NCBI RefSeq assembly: GCF_900178525.1
Contig: NZ_FXDJ01000009.1
Span: 704,263-768,262, forward strand
From: Massilibacteroides vaginae
Lineage (GTDB): Bacteria; Bacteroidota; Bacteroidia; Bacteroidales; Tannerellaceae
Direction of reading: 5' to 3'
DNA length: 64,000 nt
Part shown: positions 37,586 to 44,010 of the stretch, in pieces
How the letters are laid out: each line of letters starts with the position of its first letter
Numbering within the stretch: position 1 is the first letter of the stretch
The notes under the pieces: model-generated
Database searches by the model: none
What the model saw: the letters and a program-made list of their open reading frames with translations, nothing else
What the model was told of the DNA's origin: nothing
Translations under genes and position numbers: made by a program

Positions 37586-38719
37586 ATGAAAAGATATTCT
37601 TATATACTATTTGTGTTGGCTATTGGTTTTTTTAATTCCTGCGGAGGAGAAAACAAATCAGCGGAGGAACAAAGCGCCGATCAAGAAAATACGGCTGTTA
37701 TAGAAATTACTCAAGAGCAGTTCAACGCGATGAAAATGGAGATTAACGCTTTACAGGAAAAAGAATTTGACAATACCGTAAAAGCATCAGGCAGAATAGA
37801 TGTGCCGCCTAAGAATAGGGCGAAAGTAACCTCTTTTGTTGGCGGATATGTTAAATCAATAGCTTTGCTTGTCGGCGATAAAATAGCTAAAGGACAACCT
37901 CTCCTGACGCTCGAAAGTCCGGAGTATATCGACCTGCAACAATCGTATCTGGAGATAGCAGGGCAAATGAAATACTTGGAATCGGAGTACGAAAGACAAA
38001 AAACACTGTTCGACGAAAAGATATCTTCCCAAAAGAAATACCTCGAAGCAGAAAGCACCTACAAGCGGGCAAAGTCTACTTATGAAAGCCTTCGCCAAAA
38101 GCTGAACATGCTCCGCATCAATCCGTCGGAGGTGGAACAGGGAAAATTCTCTTCCTACATTACGGTCTATTCTCCTATTTCAGGAGATATTACAGCTATC
38201 AATGCTAATGTGGGTATGGCCGTTTCACCTGTCGATGTGATTATGGAGATTGTGGAAACACAAGCCATGCATCTGGAATTAGCGGTATTCGAAAAAGACG
38301 TGTTTAATCTGAAAACCGGATTAAAAATCAGATTCACCGTGCCACAAGTAAGTTCGGAAGAGTTCGAAGCGCAAGTCACCCAAATAGGAAAATCGGTAGG
38401 AGGAAATGACCGCGTTATCAATGTATATGCGTCATTGGATGCTACCGCTAAACAAAAACTGCTGACAGGAATGTTTGTAGAGGCACAACTTGTTGCCGCC
38501 TCCCGAAAAGCCTTATGCGTGCCTTATGATGCTATTACCACAGAAGAAAACAACAACTTTCTACTGGTTTTGGAGTCAGAGAAAGAAGATGTTTACATTT
38601 TTCGGAAAACATTAGTCAAAACGGGCGAGAGAAATGGAGATTGGATAGAAATTATTCCGGATAGCAAGTCTACTACCAGTACAAAAATATTATCAAAAGG
38701 AGTCTATGATGTAATGTGA
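37586..38719 (+). CDS. RND efflux periplasmic adaptor lipoprotein (CzcB/CusB-like)
   Basis: This 377-residue adaptor has a lipobox (FFNSCGGEN). The first lipoyl half is GGYVKSIALLVGDKIAKGQPL, a helical hairpin with SYLEIAGQMKYLESEYERQK follows, the second half is YSPISGDITAINANVGMAV, and beta-barrel and membrane-proximal regions end near LSKGVYDVM. Completes the tripartite system with the two upstream genes. The 3' end overlaps the convergent WYL regulator by 27 bp. Confidence 0.92.
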   Translation: MKRYSYILFVLAIGFFNSCGGENKSAEEQSADQENTAVIEITQEQFNAMKMEINALQEKEFDNTVKASGRIDVPPKNRAKVTSFVGGYVKSIALLVGDKIAKGQPLLTLESPEYIDLQQSYLEIAGQMKYLESEYERQKTLFDEKISSQKKYLEAESTYKRAKSTYESLRQKLNMLRINPSEVEQGKFSSYITVYSPISGDITAINANVGMAVSPVDVIMEIVETQAMHLELAVFEKDVFNLKTGLKIRFTVPQVSSEEFEAQVTQIGKSVGGNDRVINVYASLDATAKQKLLTGMFVEAQLVAASRKALCVPYDAITTEENNNFLLVLESEKEDVYIFRKTLVKTGERNGDWIEIIPDSKSTTSTKILSKGVYDVM

Positions 38720-39727
38720 TTCATCATACAATTCCTTAGCCAACCTATATTTCCAACCCATAAAATCAACCAATGATTGTGGAGAGAGAATTTTGATAGA
38801 ATCTACAAAACCGAAAAATTCTCGCTGCAATTCCAAATTGACAACAACATTTATTTCAAAAGTTTTTGAGCCATCATCGTGTTCTTCAATCACTTTCTGA
38901 CTTTTGTGAAATGGCTTAGTCAATACATAAGGTGTATTCTGCTTGTCAACCCAGAAACGAACAGTTTCGGTCTTCATCCCTATGTTTTTGGTAACACCCA
39001 CTAAATCGTCAAAAAAAGTTTCAGGATCGAATAAGTTGTTTTCTACGAATCTTTCTTTTTGAGCAGTCTCAATTGTTTGTATTCTATCCAGAGCCAGATT
39101 GATAAGTGAGTTTTTTTTTCGCCCAAATACAAACCAGCGGTTGCGATACTCTTTTAATAAATAAGGATGGAAGAGGAATATATTTGCTGATCGAGCCTTG
39201 AACGAGCGGTATTTGATACGTAACACTTCTTTATGTACAATAGCATTGTAAATGATATCCAAATGATTAAGACCTTTTAGTCCTTCGTTCTTTTCAAAAT
39301 CAATTACAGGAATAGTTTTTTGCCGTGCCGAAGTTACATGATCTTCCAACCTACTGACAATATCTCCCATATCTGAAAAATAAGAGAATCCTTTGAATTG
39401 TCTGAGAACCTCCACTGCTTCCGACATGGTTCTCAAATCCTGTTCTGACAGTGGTGTATTGGTTATGCTGTAATTCTCATCCTCATACATATAGTATTTA
39501 TTGTCATATACGACAATAGGAGCATTATATCCCAACTTCTCGCTGCGCATCATTTGGATATCCATTTGCACAGTACGTTTGCTGATACCTTTATCTATAC
39601 CCTCATATTCATAGAGAGCATCCGAACAAGCATCTATGAGATCTTCGAGTGTCCAACGGCGATATTTGTTTCGAAGGCAAGTGTCTATTGTTTTGTAGCG
39701 GATTAAGGCGTTACGATTTATCGGCAT
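38693..39727 (-). CDS. WYL-domain transcriptional regulator next to rtcB
   Basis: This 344-residue regulator starts at ATG 39727 (MPINRNALIRYKTID). An upstream in-frame ATG would add 31 hydrophobic residues and cover the promoter. The N-terminal third is a helix-turn-helix region (LEDLIDACSDAL...SKRTVQMDIQMM). The middle holds the WYL domain (VLRIKYRSFKARS, then FLFHPYLLKEYRNRWFVFGR), and the C-terminus is the WCX-like extension (TKPFHKSQKVIEE, LVDFMGWKYRLAKEL). WYL domains are thought to sense nucleic-acid or nucleotide ligands. It is divergent from the tRNA-like/small-gene/rtcB group. I infer it controls rtcB from the shared GTATCGTG motif. Convergent with the efflux adaptor (27-bp overlap). 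Confidence 0.88.
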   Translation of the reverse strand: MPINRNALIRYKTIDTCLRNKYRRWTLEDLIDACSDALYEYEGIDKGISKRTVQMDIQMMRSEKLGYNAPIVVYDNKYYMYEDENYSITNTPLSEQDLRTMSEAVEVLRQFKGFSYFSDMGDIVSRLEDHVTSARQKTIPVIDFEKNEGLKGLNHLDIIYNAIVHKEVLRIKYRSFKARSANIFLFHPYLLKEYRNRWFVFGRKKNSLINLALDRIQTIETAQKERFVENNLFDPETFFDDLVGVTKNIGMKTETVRFWVDKQNTPYVLTKPFHKSQKVIEEHDDGSKTFEINVVVNLELQREFFGFVDSIKILSPQSLVDFMGWKYRLAKELYDESHYIIDSF

Positions 39728-39750
39728 GATATTAGGAATGAATATTATTC

Positions 39751-39758
39751 CAAAAATA
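39751..39758 (-). promoter_or_regulatory. Candidate promoter of the WYL regulator
   Basis: TATTTTTG on the minus strand is a TAnnTTTG match 23 bp before ATG 39727. A TTTTTG element lies about 21 bp further upstream, at the usual -33 spacing, inside the inverted repeat 39776-39794. Confidence 0.55.
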
Positions 39759-39775
39759 ATAAAAATAAATTTACC

Positions 39776-39794
39776 TACGCAAAAAGAATGCGTA
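39776..39794. promoter_or_regulatory. Inverted repeat TACGCA-N7-TGCGTA, candidate operator
   Basis: Perfect 6-bp arms (39776-39781 and 39789-39794) overlap the -33 region of the WYL promoter. The right arm runs into GTATCGTG (39792-39799), a motif repeated as GTATCGTC at 39811-39818 and, inverted, as CACGATAC at 40192-40199 before rtcB. Autoregulation by the WYL protein is inferred. Confidence 0.5.
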
Positions 39795-39803
39795 TCGTGT
39801 ATT

Positions 39804-39811
39804 TTCCTTTG
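39804..39811 (+). promoter_or_regulatory. Candidate -7 box for the tRNA-like / small-gene transcript
   Basis: TTCCTTTG (one mismatch to TAnnTTTG) lies 31 bp before the tRNA-like sequence and is overlapped by a GTATCGTC motif. It would start transcription near 39818. Confidence 0.35.
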
Positions 39812-39842
39812 TATCGTCAAACAAAGAAATCATTAACAAATT

Positions 39843-39907
39843 GCCCTTGTAGTTTAAAAGGAAAAGCCTACGAAAAAAGATTGCGAGTCCAAATCTCATC
39901 AGGGGTA
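39843..39907 (+). ncRNA. tRNA-like sequence lacking a normal anticodon arm
   Basis: The 65-nt stretch has both ends of a tRNA. GCCCTTG (39843-39849) pairs fully with CAGGGGT (39900-39906, two G-U pairs), followed by A as discriminator. A T-arm-like segment has stem GCGAG/CTCAT (one mismatch) around loop TCCAAAT. The D-arm-like segment has loop AAAAGGA with the GG pair at the right place but only three stem pairs. Between the D and T arms only about 16 nt remain, with no 5-bp anticodon stem. A competing hairpin TTGTAG/CTACGA exists. It sits between the WYL regulator and the rtcB group. It could be a decoy, sensor or repair-related RNA like the tRNA-like module of bacterial Y RNAs, or a decayed tRNA. 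Structure is seen; function is inferred. Confidence 0.45.
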
Positions 39908-39922
39908 TAAACAAGAACAATT

Positions 39923-40189
39923 ATGGAAAAGAAATATAAAGAATTGCACAAGAAGATTGATGAAATACTTTGGAACGACTGGGATCCGATAGGAGTAAAT
40001 GACATTGAATGTATTAGAAACGAATATTCATCCTATGTTCCATATATAGTGAATTTAAAAATGAAAGGTGCTGATGTAGAAAAAATCACAAGACATCTCT
40101 TTCATTTAGAATCTGAAAGTATGGGAATGAATGGCAATATAGAACGTTGTAAAGAAATTGCACAAAAAATCATAACATTAAAGAGCTGA
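39923..40189 (+). CDS. Small conserved protein, possibly DUF1871-like, between WYL and rtcB
   Basis: This 88-residue acidic/basic helical protein has no signal peptide or membrane segment. The core reads EILWNDWDPIGVNDIE, followed by YVPYIVNLKMKGADVEKITRHL and a C-terminal helix. The WDPIGV block recalls small DUF1871-type proteins, whose role is unknown to me. It lies 15 bp after the tRNA-like sequence and 69 bp before rtcB on the same strand, so it may be co-transcribed with the RNA. No function is assigned. Confidence 0.7.
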   Translation: MEKKYKELHKKIDEILWNDWDPIGVNDIECIRNEYSSYVPYIVNLKMKGADVEKITRHLFHLESESMGMNGNIERCKEIAQKIITLKS

Positions 40190-40191
40190 GT

Positions 40192-40200
40192 CACGATACG
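40192..40200 (+). promoter_or_regulatory. CACGATACG motif upstream of rtcB
   Basis: It is the inverted form of CGTATCGTG at 39791-39799 in the WYL promoter. It is followed by GCATTGTG, giving an imperfect dyad (CACgATaC / GcATtGTG). It lies 25 bp before the -7 box of rtcB, a fitting place for the WYL regulator. Confidence 0.45.
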
Positions 40201-40224
40201 AAAAAGCATTGTGTTCTAACTAAT

Positions 40225-40232
40225 TAACTTTG
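40225..40232 (+). promoter_or_regulatory. Candidate -7 box of rtcB
   Basis: TAACTTTG is a perfect TAnnTTTG match, 26 bp before the rtcB ATG, so rtcB can be transcribed separately from the small gene. No sigma-54-type promoter (as for enterobacterial rtcBA) was seen. Confidence 0.55.
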
Positions 40233-40258
40233 TAACAATTAATAAAAAACAGCAAATC

Positions 40259-41566
40259 ATGATAAGATTAAAAGGAAAATATAACCAAGATTGTAAAATA
40301 TTCTTGGAAGAAGTTGAAGACGGAGCTATCCAATTAGTACAAAATATCTTAAATCACGAAATATCGGAAGGCGTGCAAGTACGCATCATGCCGGATACCC
40401 ATGTAGGAAAAGGAATCGTGATTGGTTTTACAATGCCAATGACTACCATGATTAATCCGAACTATATTGGTGTAGATATTGGCTGTTCGGTAACCAGTTA
40501 TAAGTTAAACAAACGGTTTGATTTGGAAGATCTTCCGCAAGTGAACAAGCAAATCCGTAAAGCGATTCCAATGGGACATAATATCCGAAAAGGGAAAGAT
40601 TTTAACTATTGGTGGGTAGAAGATTATTTAAAAACCGTTACTGCAAACGTAAATAATTTTCAAAATGAATGGAATAAACGTTTTTCGGATAGTAAAGAAG
40701 CTATCACCGTAAATCAAGAATATATTACCGATTTGTGTCAAAAAATTGGAATAAGTGAAAGAATGTTCTATAACTCTGTAGGCACATTGGGTGGCGGTAA
40801 CCACTTTATTGAGGTAGGAGAATCGACTATAGACGGTTCACATTTCCTTACTTTACATTCCGGTTCACGAAACTTTGGTCTGAAAGTATGTAACTACTAT
40901 GCAAAAAAAATGGCTGTAGCCAAATTCAAACCGCAGGAGTATCATGACGAATTTAAGGATATCACGAAAAACACAGTTCCAACATCTGATATTCCTATTA
41001 AGTTAGCCGAATTAAATGAGCGATATGATGTGGGTAAAAAAGAGCTGTTATTGCAAGGTGACGATATGTACGAGTATTTGGTAGATATGGTTATTGCGCA
41101 GACCTATGCCGAGTATAATCACCATGCGATGGCACACGCTATTTTTGTCGGGTTGCGAGATGTGAAAGCTGTGGAACGAATACACTCAAAGCATAATTTT
41201 ATCGACCCGCAAGACTGGATTATCCGAAAAGGAGCGATTCGCGCCTACGAAGGCGAAAAAATGATTATCCCTTTTAATATGCGAGATGGACTGTTGATCT
41301 GTGAAGGAAAGAGCAATGCTGACTGGAACTGTTCGGCGTCACATGGTGCAGGACGAATGTTGGCTCGTAATAAGGCCTTTAAAACCTTAGATATAGAAGA
41401 GTTCAAAAGCGAGATGGAGGGTATTTATTCTACTTCGGTTTGCGGTGCTACACTTGATGAGGCCCCTATGGCTTATAAAGACAAAGATCTCATTATAAAC
41501 GCAATTCAGGACACTGCAGTTATTCTCGATACCGTTAAGCCGATACTGAACATTAAAGCGAATTAG
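40259..41566 (+). CDS. rtcB: RtcB-type RNA ligase / RNA repair protein
   Basis: This 435-residue protein belongs to the RtcB family, which joins 2',3'-cyclic phosphate and 5'-OH RNA ends with GTP and Mn2+. Conserved blocks: RIMPDTHVGKGIVIGFT, YIGVDIGCSV (metal Cys76), GTLGGGNHFIEV, HSGSRNFG, VRKGAI-type RKGAIRAYEGEK, and CSASHGAGRML, whose His362 aligns with the guanylylated histidine. The protein is somewhat longer than the enterobacterial form. No rtcA (cyclase), rsr or archease gene is adjacent. Neighbours are a WYL regulator, a tRNA-like sequence and a small protein, pointing to a regulated RNA-damage response rather than constitutive tRNA splicing. Confidence 0.95.
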   Translation: MIRLKGKYNQDCKIFLEEVEDGAIQLVQNILNHEISEGVQVRIMPDTHVGKGIVIGFTMPMTTMINPNYIGVDIGCSVTSYKLNKRFDLEDLPQVNKQIRKAIPMGHNIRKGKDFNYWWVEDYLKTVTANVNNFQNEWNKRFSDSKEAITVNQEYITDLCQKIGISERMFYNSVGTLGGGNHFIEVGESTIDGSHFLTLHSGSRNFGLKVCNYYAKKMAVAKFKPQEYHDEFKDITKNTVPTSDIPIKLAELNERYDVGKKELLLQGDDMYEYLVDMVIAQTYAEYNHHAMAHAIFVGLRDVKAVERIHSKHNFIDPQDWIIRKGAIRAYEGEKMIIPFNMRDGLLICEGKSNADWNCSASHGAGRMLARNKAFKTLDIEEFKSEMEGIYSTSVCGATLDEAPMAYKDKDLIINAIQDTAVILDTVKPILNIKAN

Positions 41567-41602
41567 GAAACTTAATCCCCCCCAAAAATCAGGATATTGA
41601 AA

Positions 41603-41965
41603 CTATAACATTCGAGCCTGCGCTTTTTTTATCTCATCAATATGCGCATAGGCCCAATCTGCAAAACGTTCAATTAACGGCAATAAATCCAGACCTAACG
41701 CTGTAAGTTCATATTCCACTTTGGGGGGAATTTCCGGATACATTTTTCGTTTCACAAATCCATCTTTTTCGAGTAAACGAAGTGTACTTGCCAATACTTT
41801 CTGTGAGATATCAACAATACATCTATTCAATTCATTAAATCGCATTTTCCCGTTTTCACCTAAAGTAATTAATATAATCATTGACCACTTATTACCGAAA
41901 TGCTCCATAACTATCCTGAACGGACAATTTTCCGTATAGGGATATTTTTTCAAAAATTGTTCCAT
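41603..41965 (-). CDS. HxlR-family transcriptional regulator
   Basis: This 120-residue winged-helix regulator has the HxlR signature near the N-terminus (CPFRIVMEHFGNKWSMIIL), with Cys15 as a possible redox-sensing residue. It continues FNELNRCIVDISQKVLASTLRLLEKDGF and the wing with PPKVEYELTALG. HxlR/YodB-type regulators often sense electrophiles or quinones through that cysteine. It is divergent from the flavodoxin/ferredoxin gene, with palindromes in the shared 137-bp gap, so it probably controls that gene and itself. Confidence 0.92.
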   Translation of the reverse strand: MEQFLKKYPYTENCPFRIVMEHFGNKWSMIILITLGENGKMRFNELNRCIVDISQKVLASTLRLLEKDGFVKRKMYPEIPPKVEYELTALGLDLLPLIERFADWAYAHIDEIKKAQARML

Positions 41966-41993
41966 TGTAAATTCTTGTACTTCAATAATTCAA

Positions 41994-42003
41994 ACTTGCA
42001 AGT
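41994..42003. promoter_or_regulatory. Palindrome ACTTGCAAGT, candidate HxlR operator
   Basis: A perfect 10-bp palindrome in the divergent gap, 29 bp from the hxlR start codon. A related site is at 42069-42083. Confidence 0.45.
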
Positions 42004-42068
42004 AAGTGACTATCCTCTTTGTAAGTTATTGTTTTTCAATCCATGAGTGAATACTTTTATGCTTTCTA

Positions 42069-42083
42069 AAAGTAAGTAACTTT
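42069..42083. promoter_or_regulatory. Inverted repeat AAAGT-N5-ACTTT overlapping the ferredoxin-gene promoter
   Basis: Arms 42069-42073 and 42079-42083 enclose AAGTA; the right part merges into TAACTTTA (42077-42084), a near match to the -7 consensus. Binding of the HxlR protein here would block the promoter. Confidence 0.4.
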
Positions 42084-42102
42084 ATCATTATACGCAAACA
42101 AA

Positions 42103-42879
42103 ATGAATATGGAAACAAATGAAACAATTACAATCTACTATTTTACAGCAACAGGAAATAGTTTGACAACTGCCTCTGTAATAGCTTCCCGGTACAAACA
42201 ATCAAAATTAGTGAAAATAAACAGGCTGAATGTAGCAGAACATCCATACTCAGCTATAGTCGGATTTGTTTTTCCGGTCTATATGGGAGGAGTGCCGCCT
42301 ATAGTCTATAGTTTTTTGAATAATTTTCCATTCCGAAAAGATGTATATTATTTTTGCGTAGCCACTTACTATACCTATAAAGGCAATACGTTATCAGTTG
42401 TAAACAAGATAACAAAAAACAAAGGAGTCTGTTTGAATTATGGGAACTATGTACCTACGGTGGGAAATTGTCTGAAAGAGTATGAAGTTTCTGCGGTAAA
42501 AAGACCCGCCATATTAGAACGTGCAGATGCAATTACAAATAAAATTGCGGATGCTATAAAGGTGAAAACGGATAAACGCCTCCCGAAACATTGCGGACTA
42601 TCCGAAAAATTACATAAAGGTCTGTTTAATCTCTTTTTTAATGACACCTATAAAAAATTCATATTGGAAAATAACTGTATTGGATGTGGAATATGCAGTA
42701 AAGTATGCCCTGTAGATAATATAGTTATAAATAACAAGCAACCTCAATGGGGTGTAAACTGTGCGTCATGTCATGCTTGTGTACATTGGTGCCCTAAAAA
42801 TGCTATCAGTTTAGGTAAATCCAAAGGACGATTGCAATATCATAATCCCAATATAAGAATTGAAGATTTATTACATTAA
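42103..42879 (+). CDS. Flavodoxin-ferredoxin fusion protein (EFR1 family)
   Basis: This 258-residue cytoplasmic redox protein has an N-terminal flavodoxin-like domain with the FMN phosphate loop FTATGNSLTTA and IVGFVFPVYMGGVPP. The C-terminal 60 residues hold two 4Fe-4S motifs: CIGCGICSKVCP and CASCHACVHWCP. This is the EFR1 layout, a small electron carrier of anaerobes with unknown partner. It is likely repressed by the divergent HxlR regulator and could serve in quinone or electrophile reduction (inference). A second ATG lies two codons in. Followed by repeat C. Confidence 0.9.
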   Translation: MNMETNETITIYYFTATGNSLTTASVIASRYKQSKLVKINRLNVAEHPYSAIVGFVFPVYMGGVPPIVYSFLNNFPFRKDVYYFCVATYYTYKGNTLSVVNKITKNKGVCLNYGNYVPTVGNCLKEYEVSAVKRPAILERADAITNKIADAIKVKTDKRLPKHCGLSEKLHKGLFNLFFNDTYKKFILENNCIGCGICSKVCPVDNIVINNKQPQWGVNCASCHACVHWCPKNAISLGKSKGRLQYHNPNIRIEDLLH

Positions 42880-42899
42880 GCCGGTTTTCAAAAGAAAAA

Positions 42900-43185
42900 T
42901 ACGGACTAAATTGAACACCCGGCCAACAATAAGTATTTTGCATTTTTTAAGTTAAAAATAGGACTAAATATGCTGCTTTTTGAAAATTCTATATACTGCT
43001 GATAATCATACTATTAGATACACCCAAAAACATAAAGGTTATTTTTCCGAAAATAAAGGATATCTTTTTAAAAATAAAGGATATCTTTTCAAAAAGATAG
43101 TATTATAAAAAACAGCCTCCGTTTCATGCCAAAATTGAATTGTTAATTCCACACGCCAACCGAATTTTATTTTGAACCGGAAGAC
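42900..43185 (-). repeat. Dispersed AT-rich repeat family, copy C (left flank of the HipBST cassette)
   Basis: Noncoding. In minus-strand reading it has GGCTGTTTTTTATAATACTA, two direct AAAGATATCCTTTAT units, an AATAACCTTTAT unit, GATTATCAGCAG and a tail ending TTTTTAACTTAAAAAATGC. Similarity to copy D extends over about 280 bp, including AATTGAATTGTTAATTCCACA on one side and AGTATTTTGCATTTTTTAAG-like sequence on the other. Confidence 0.78.
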
Positions 43186-43456
43186 CCATTTTTATCATCA
43201 AAAAATGATACAGAAAAAAGAAGATGTCTCACCGAAGCGAGTCGTATATCTCCTACTCAGCAATACAAGCCGGTTTGCATGATGCCTAAAAAGTATTTCT
43301 TGAGTTAAACGGTGATTGCATTTCACTATTTTTCTGCAGTTTTTTATTAAATCATATCCCCTAAAAGGTATAATAACTATTTTAAAAACACATTTTATAC
43401 CCTAAGAGGTGTATTTAAGTATTTATTTACTATATTAGCACCCAAAGGGTATAATT
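43186..43456 (+). promoter_or_regulatory. hipB upstream region with three palindromic operators
   Basis: The region holds three related dyads: TATCCCCTAAAAGGTATA (43355-43372), TATACCCTAAGAGGTGTA (43396-43413) and AGCACCCAAAGGGTATAA (43437-43454). All have the form ACC-N4-6-GGT with A/T edges. A -7-like box TATATTAG (43431-43438) overlaps the third. The HipB-type repressor should bind these sites and shut off its own operon. The rest of the stretch (43186-43350) shows nothing recognisable. Confidence 0.65.
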
Positions 43457-43678
43457 ATGGAAAATCTGTCATTGTCAGCGTATGTTAAGCAAAAGCGAAA
43501 GCAATATGACTTAACACAAGTGGATCTCTCCGAAAAGGCCGGGGTGGGACTTCGTTTTGTGCGTGAACTGGAACAAGGCAAACAAACTTTGCGAATGGAC
43601 AAAGTCAATCAGGTATTAAATCTATTTGGCGCTGAACTCGCACCTGCTCCAATGGATAGAAGCAAATTAGAATTATGA
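43457..43678 (+). CDS. hipB: HipB-like antitoxin, XRE-family HTH
   Basis: This 73-residue DNA-binding protein has a single XRE helix-turn-helix: VKQKRKQYDLTQVDLSEKAG, then GLRFVRELEQGK, and VNQVLNLFGAELAP. Matches HipB in size and helix order. It leads the operon, and its stop overlaps the next start (ATGA). Three palindromes upstream fit autoregulation. In HipBST systems HipB mainly represses transcription and strengthens inhibition. Confidence 0.92.
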   Translation: MENLSLSAYVKQKRKQYDLTQVDLSEKAGVGLRFVRELEQGKQTLRMDKVNQVLNLFGAELAPAPMDRSKLEL

Positions 43679-44010
43679 AACAGGCCGAAATATTTATGCG
43701 GGATAAGTTGGCAGGAATGTTAACTGAAGATGAGAATGGTTTCACTTTCCAATATAACCCCGATTACTTGAATAGTGGGGATTCGGAAGCGATTAGTTTA
43801 ACTATGCCTTTGAAAAACGAACCTTATAAAGACAAAGTATTGTTTCCTTTCTTCGATGGGTTAATACCTGAGGGCTGGCTTTTAGTTATTGCCGAACGTA
43901 GTTGGAAAATCAATCAACGAGACAGAATGTCTTTATTATTGGCTTGCTGTAAAGATTGTATCGGAGCTATTAGTGTTATTCCTGCAAATATAGATCGCAA
44001 TGAAGAATAG
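43675..44010 (+). CDS. hipS: HipS-like antitoxin (detached HipA N-terminal subdomain)
   Basis: This 111-residue protein corresponds to the N-terminal subdomain of HipA, here a separate gene. It has MRDKLAGMLTEDENGFTFQY, SLTMPLKNEPYKDKVLFPFF and DGLIPEGWLL, followed by a helical end with CCKDCIGAISVIP. In HipBST this small protein neutralises the kinase toxin. Its start overlaps the hipB stop by 4 bp and its end overlaps the kinase start by 11 bp in another frame, so the three proteins are tightly coupled. Confidence 0.88.
   Translation: MKQAEIFMRDKLAGMLTEDENGFTFQYNPDYLNSGDSEAISLTMPLKNEPYKDKVLFPFFDGLIPEGWLLVIAERSWKINQRDRMSLLLACCKDCIGAISVIPANIDRNEE

Noticed and set aside
39728-39820. Longer start of the WYL regulator 31 codons upstream
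   Set aside because: The extra segment is hydrophobic, covers the -7 box and operator dyad, and is not expected before an HTH domain.
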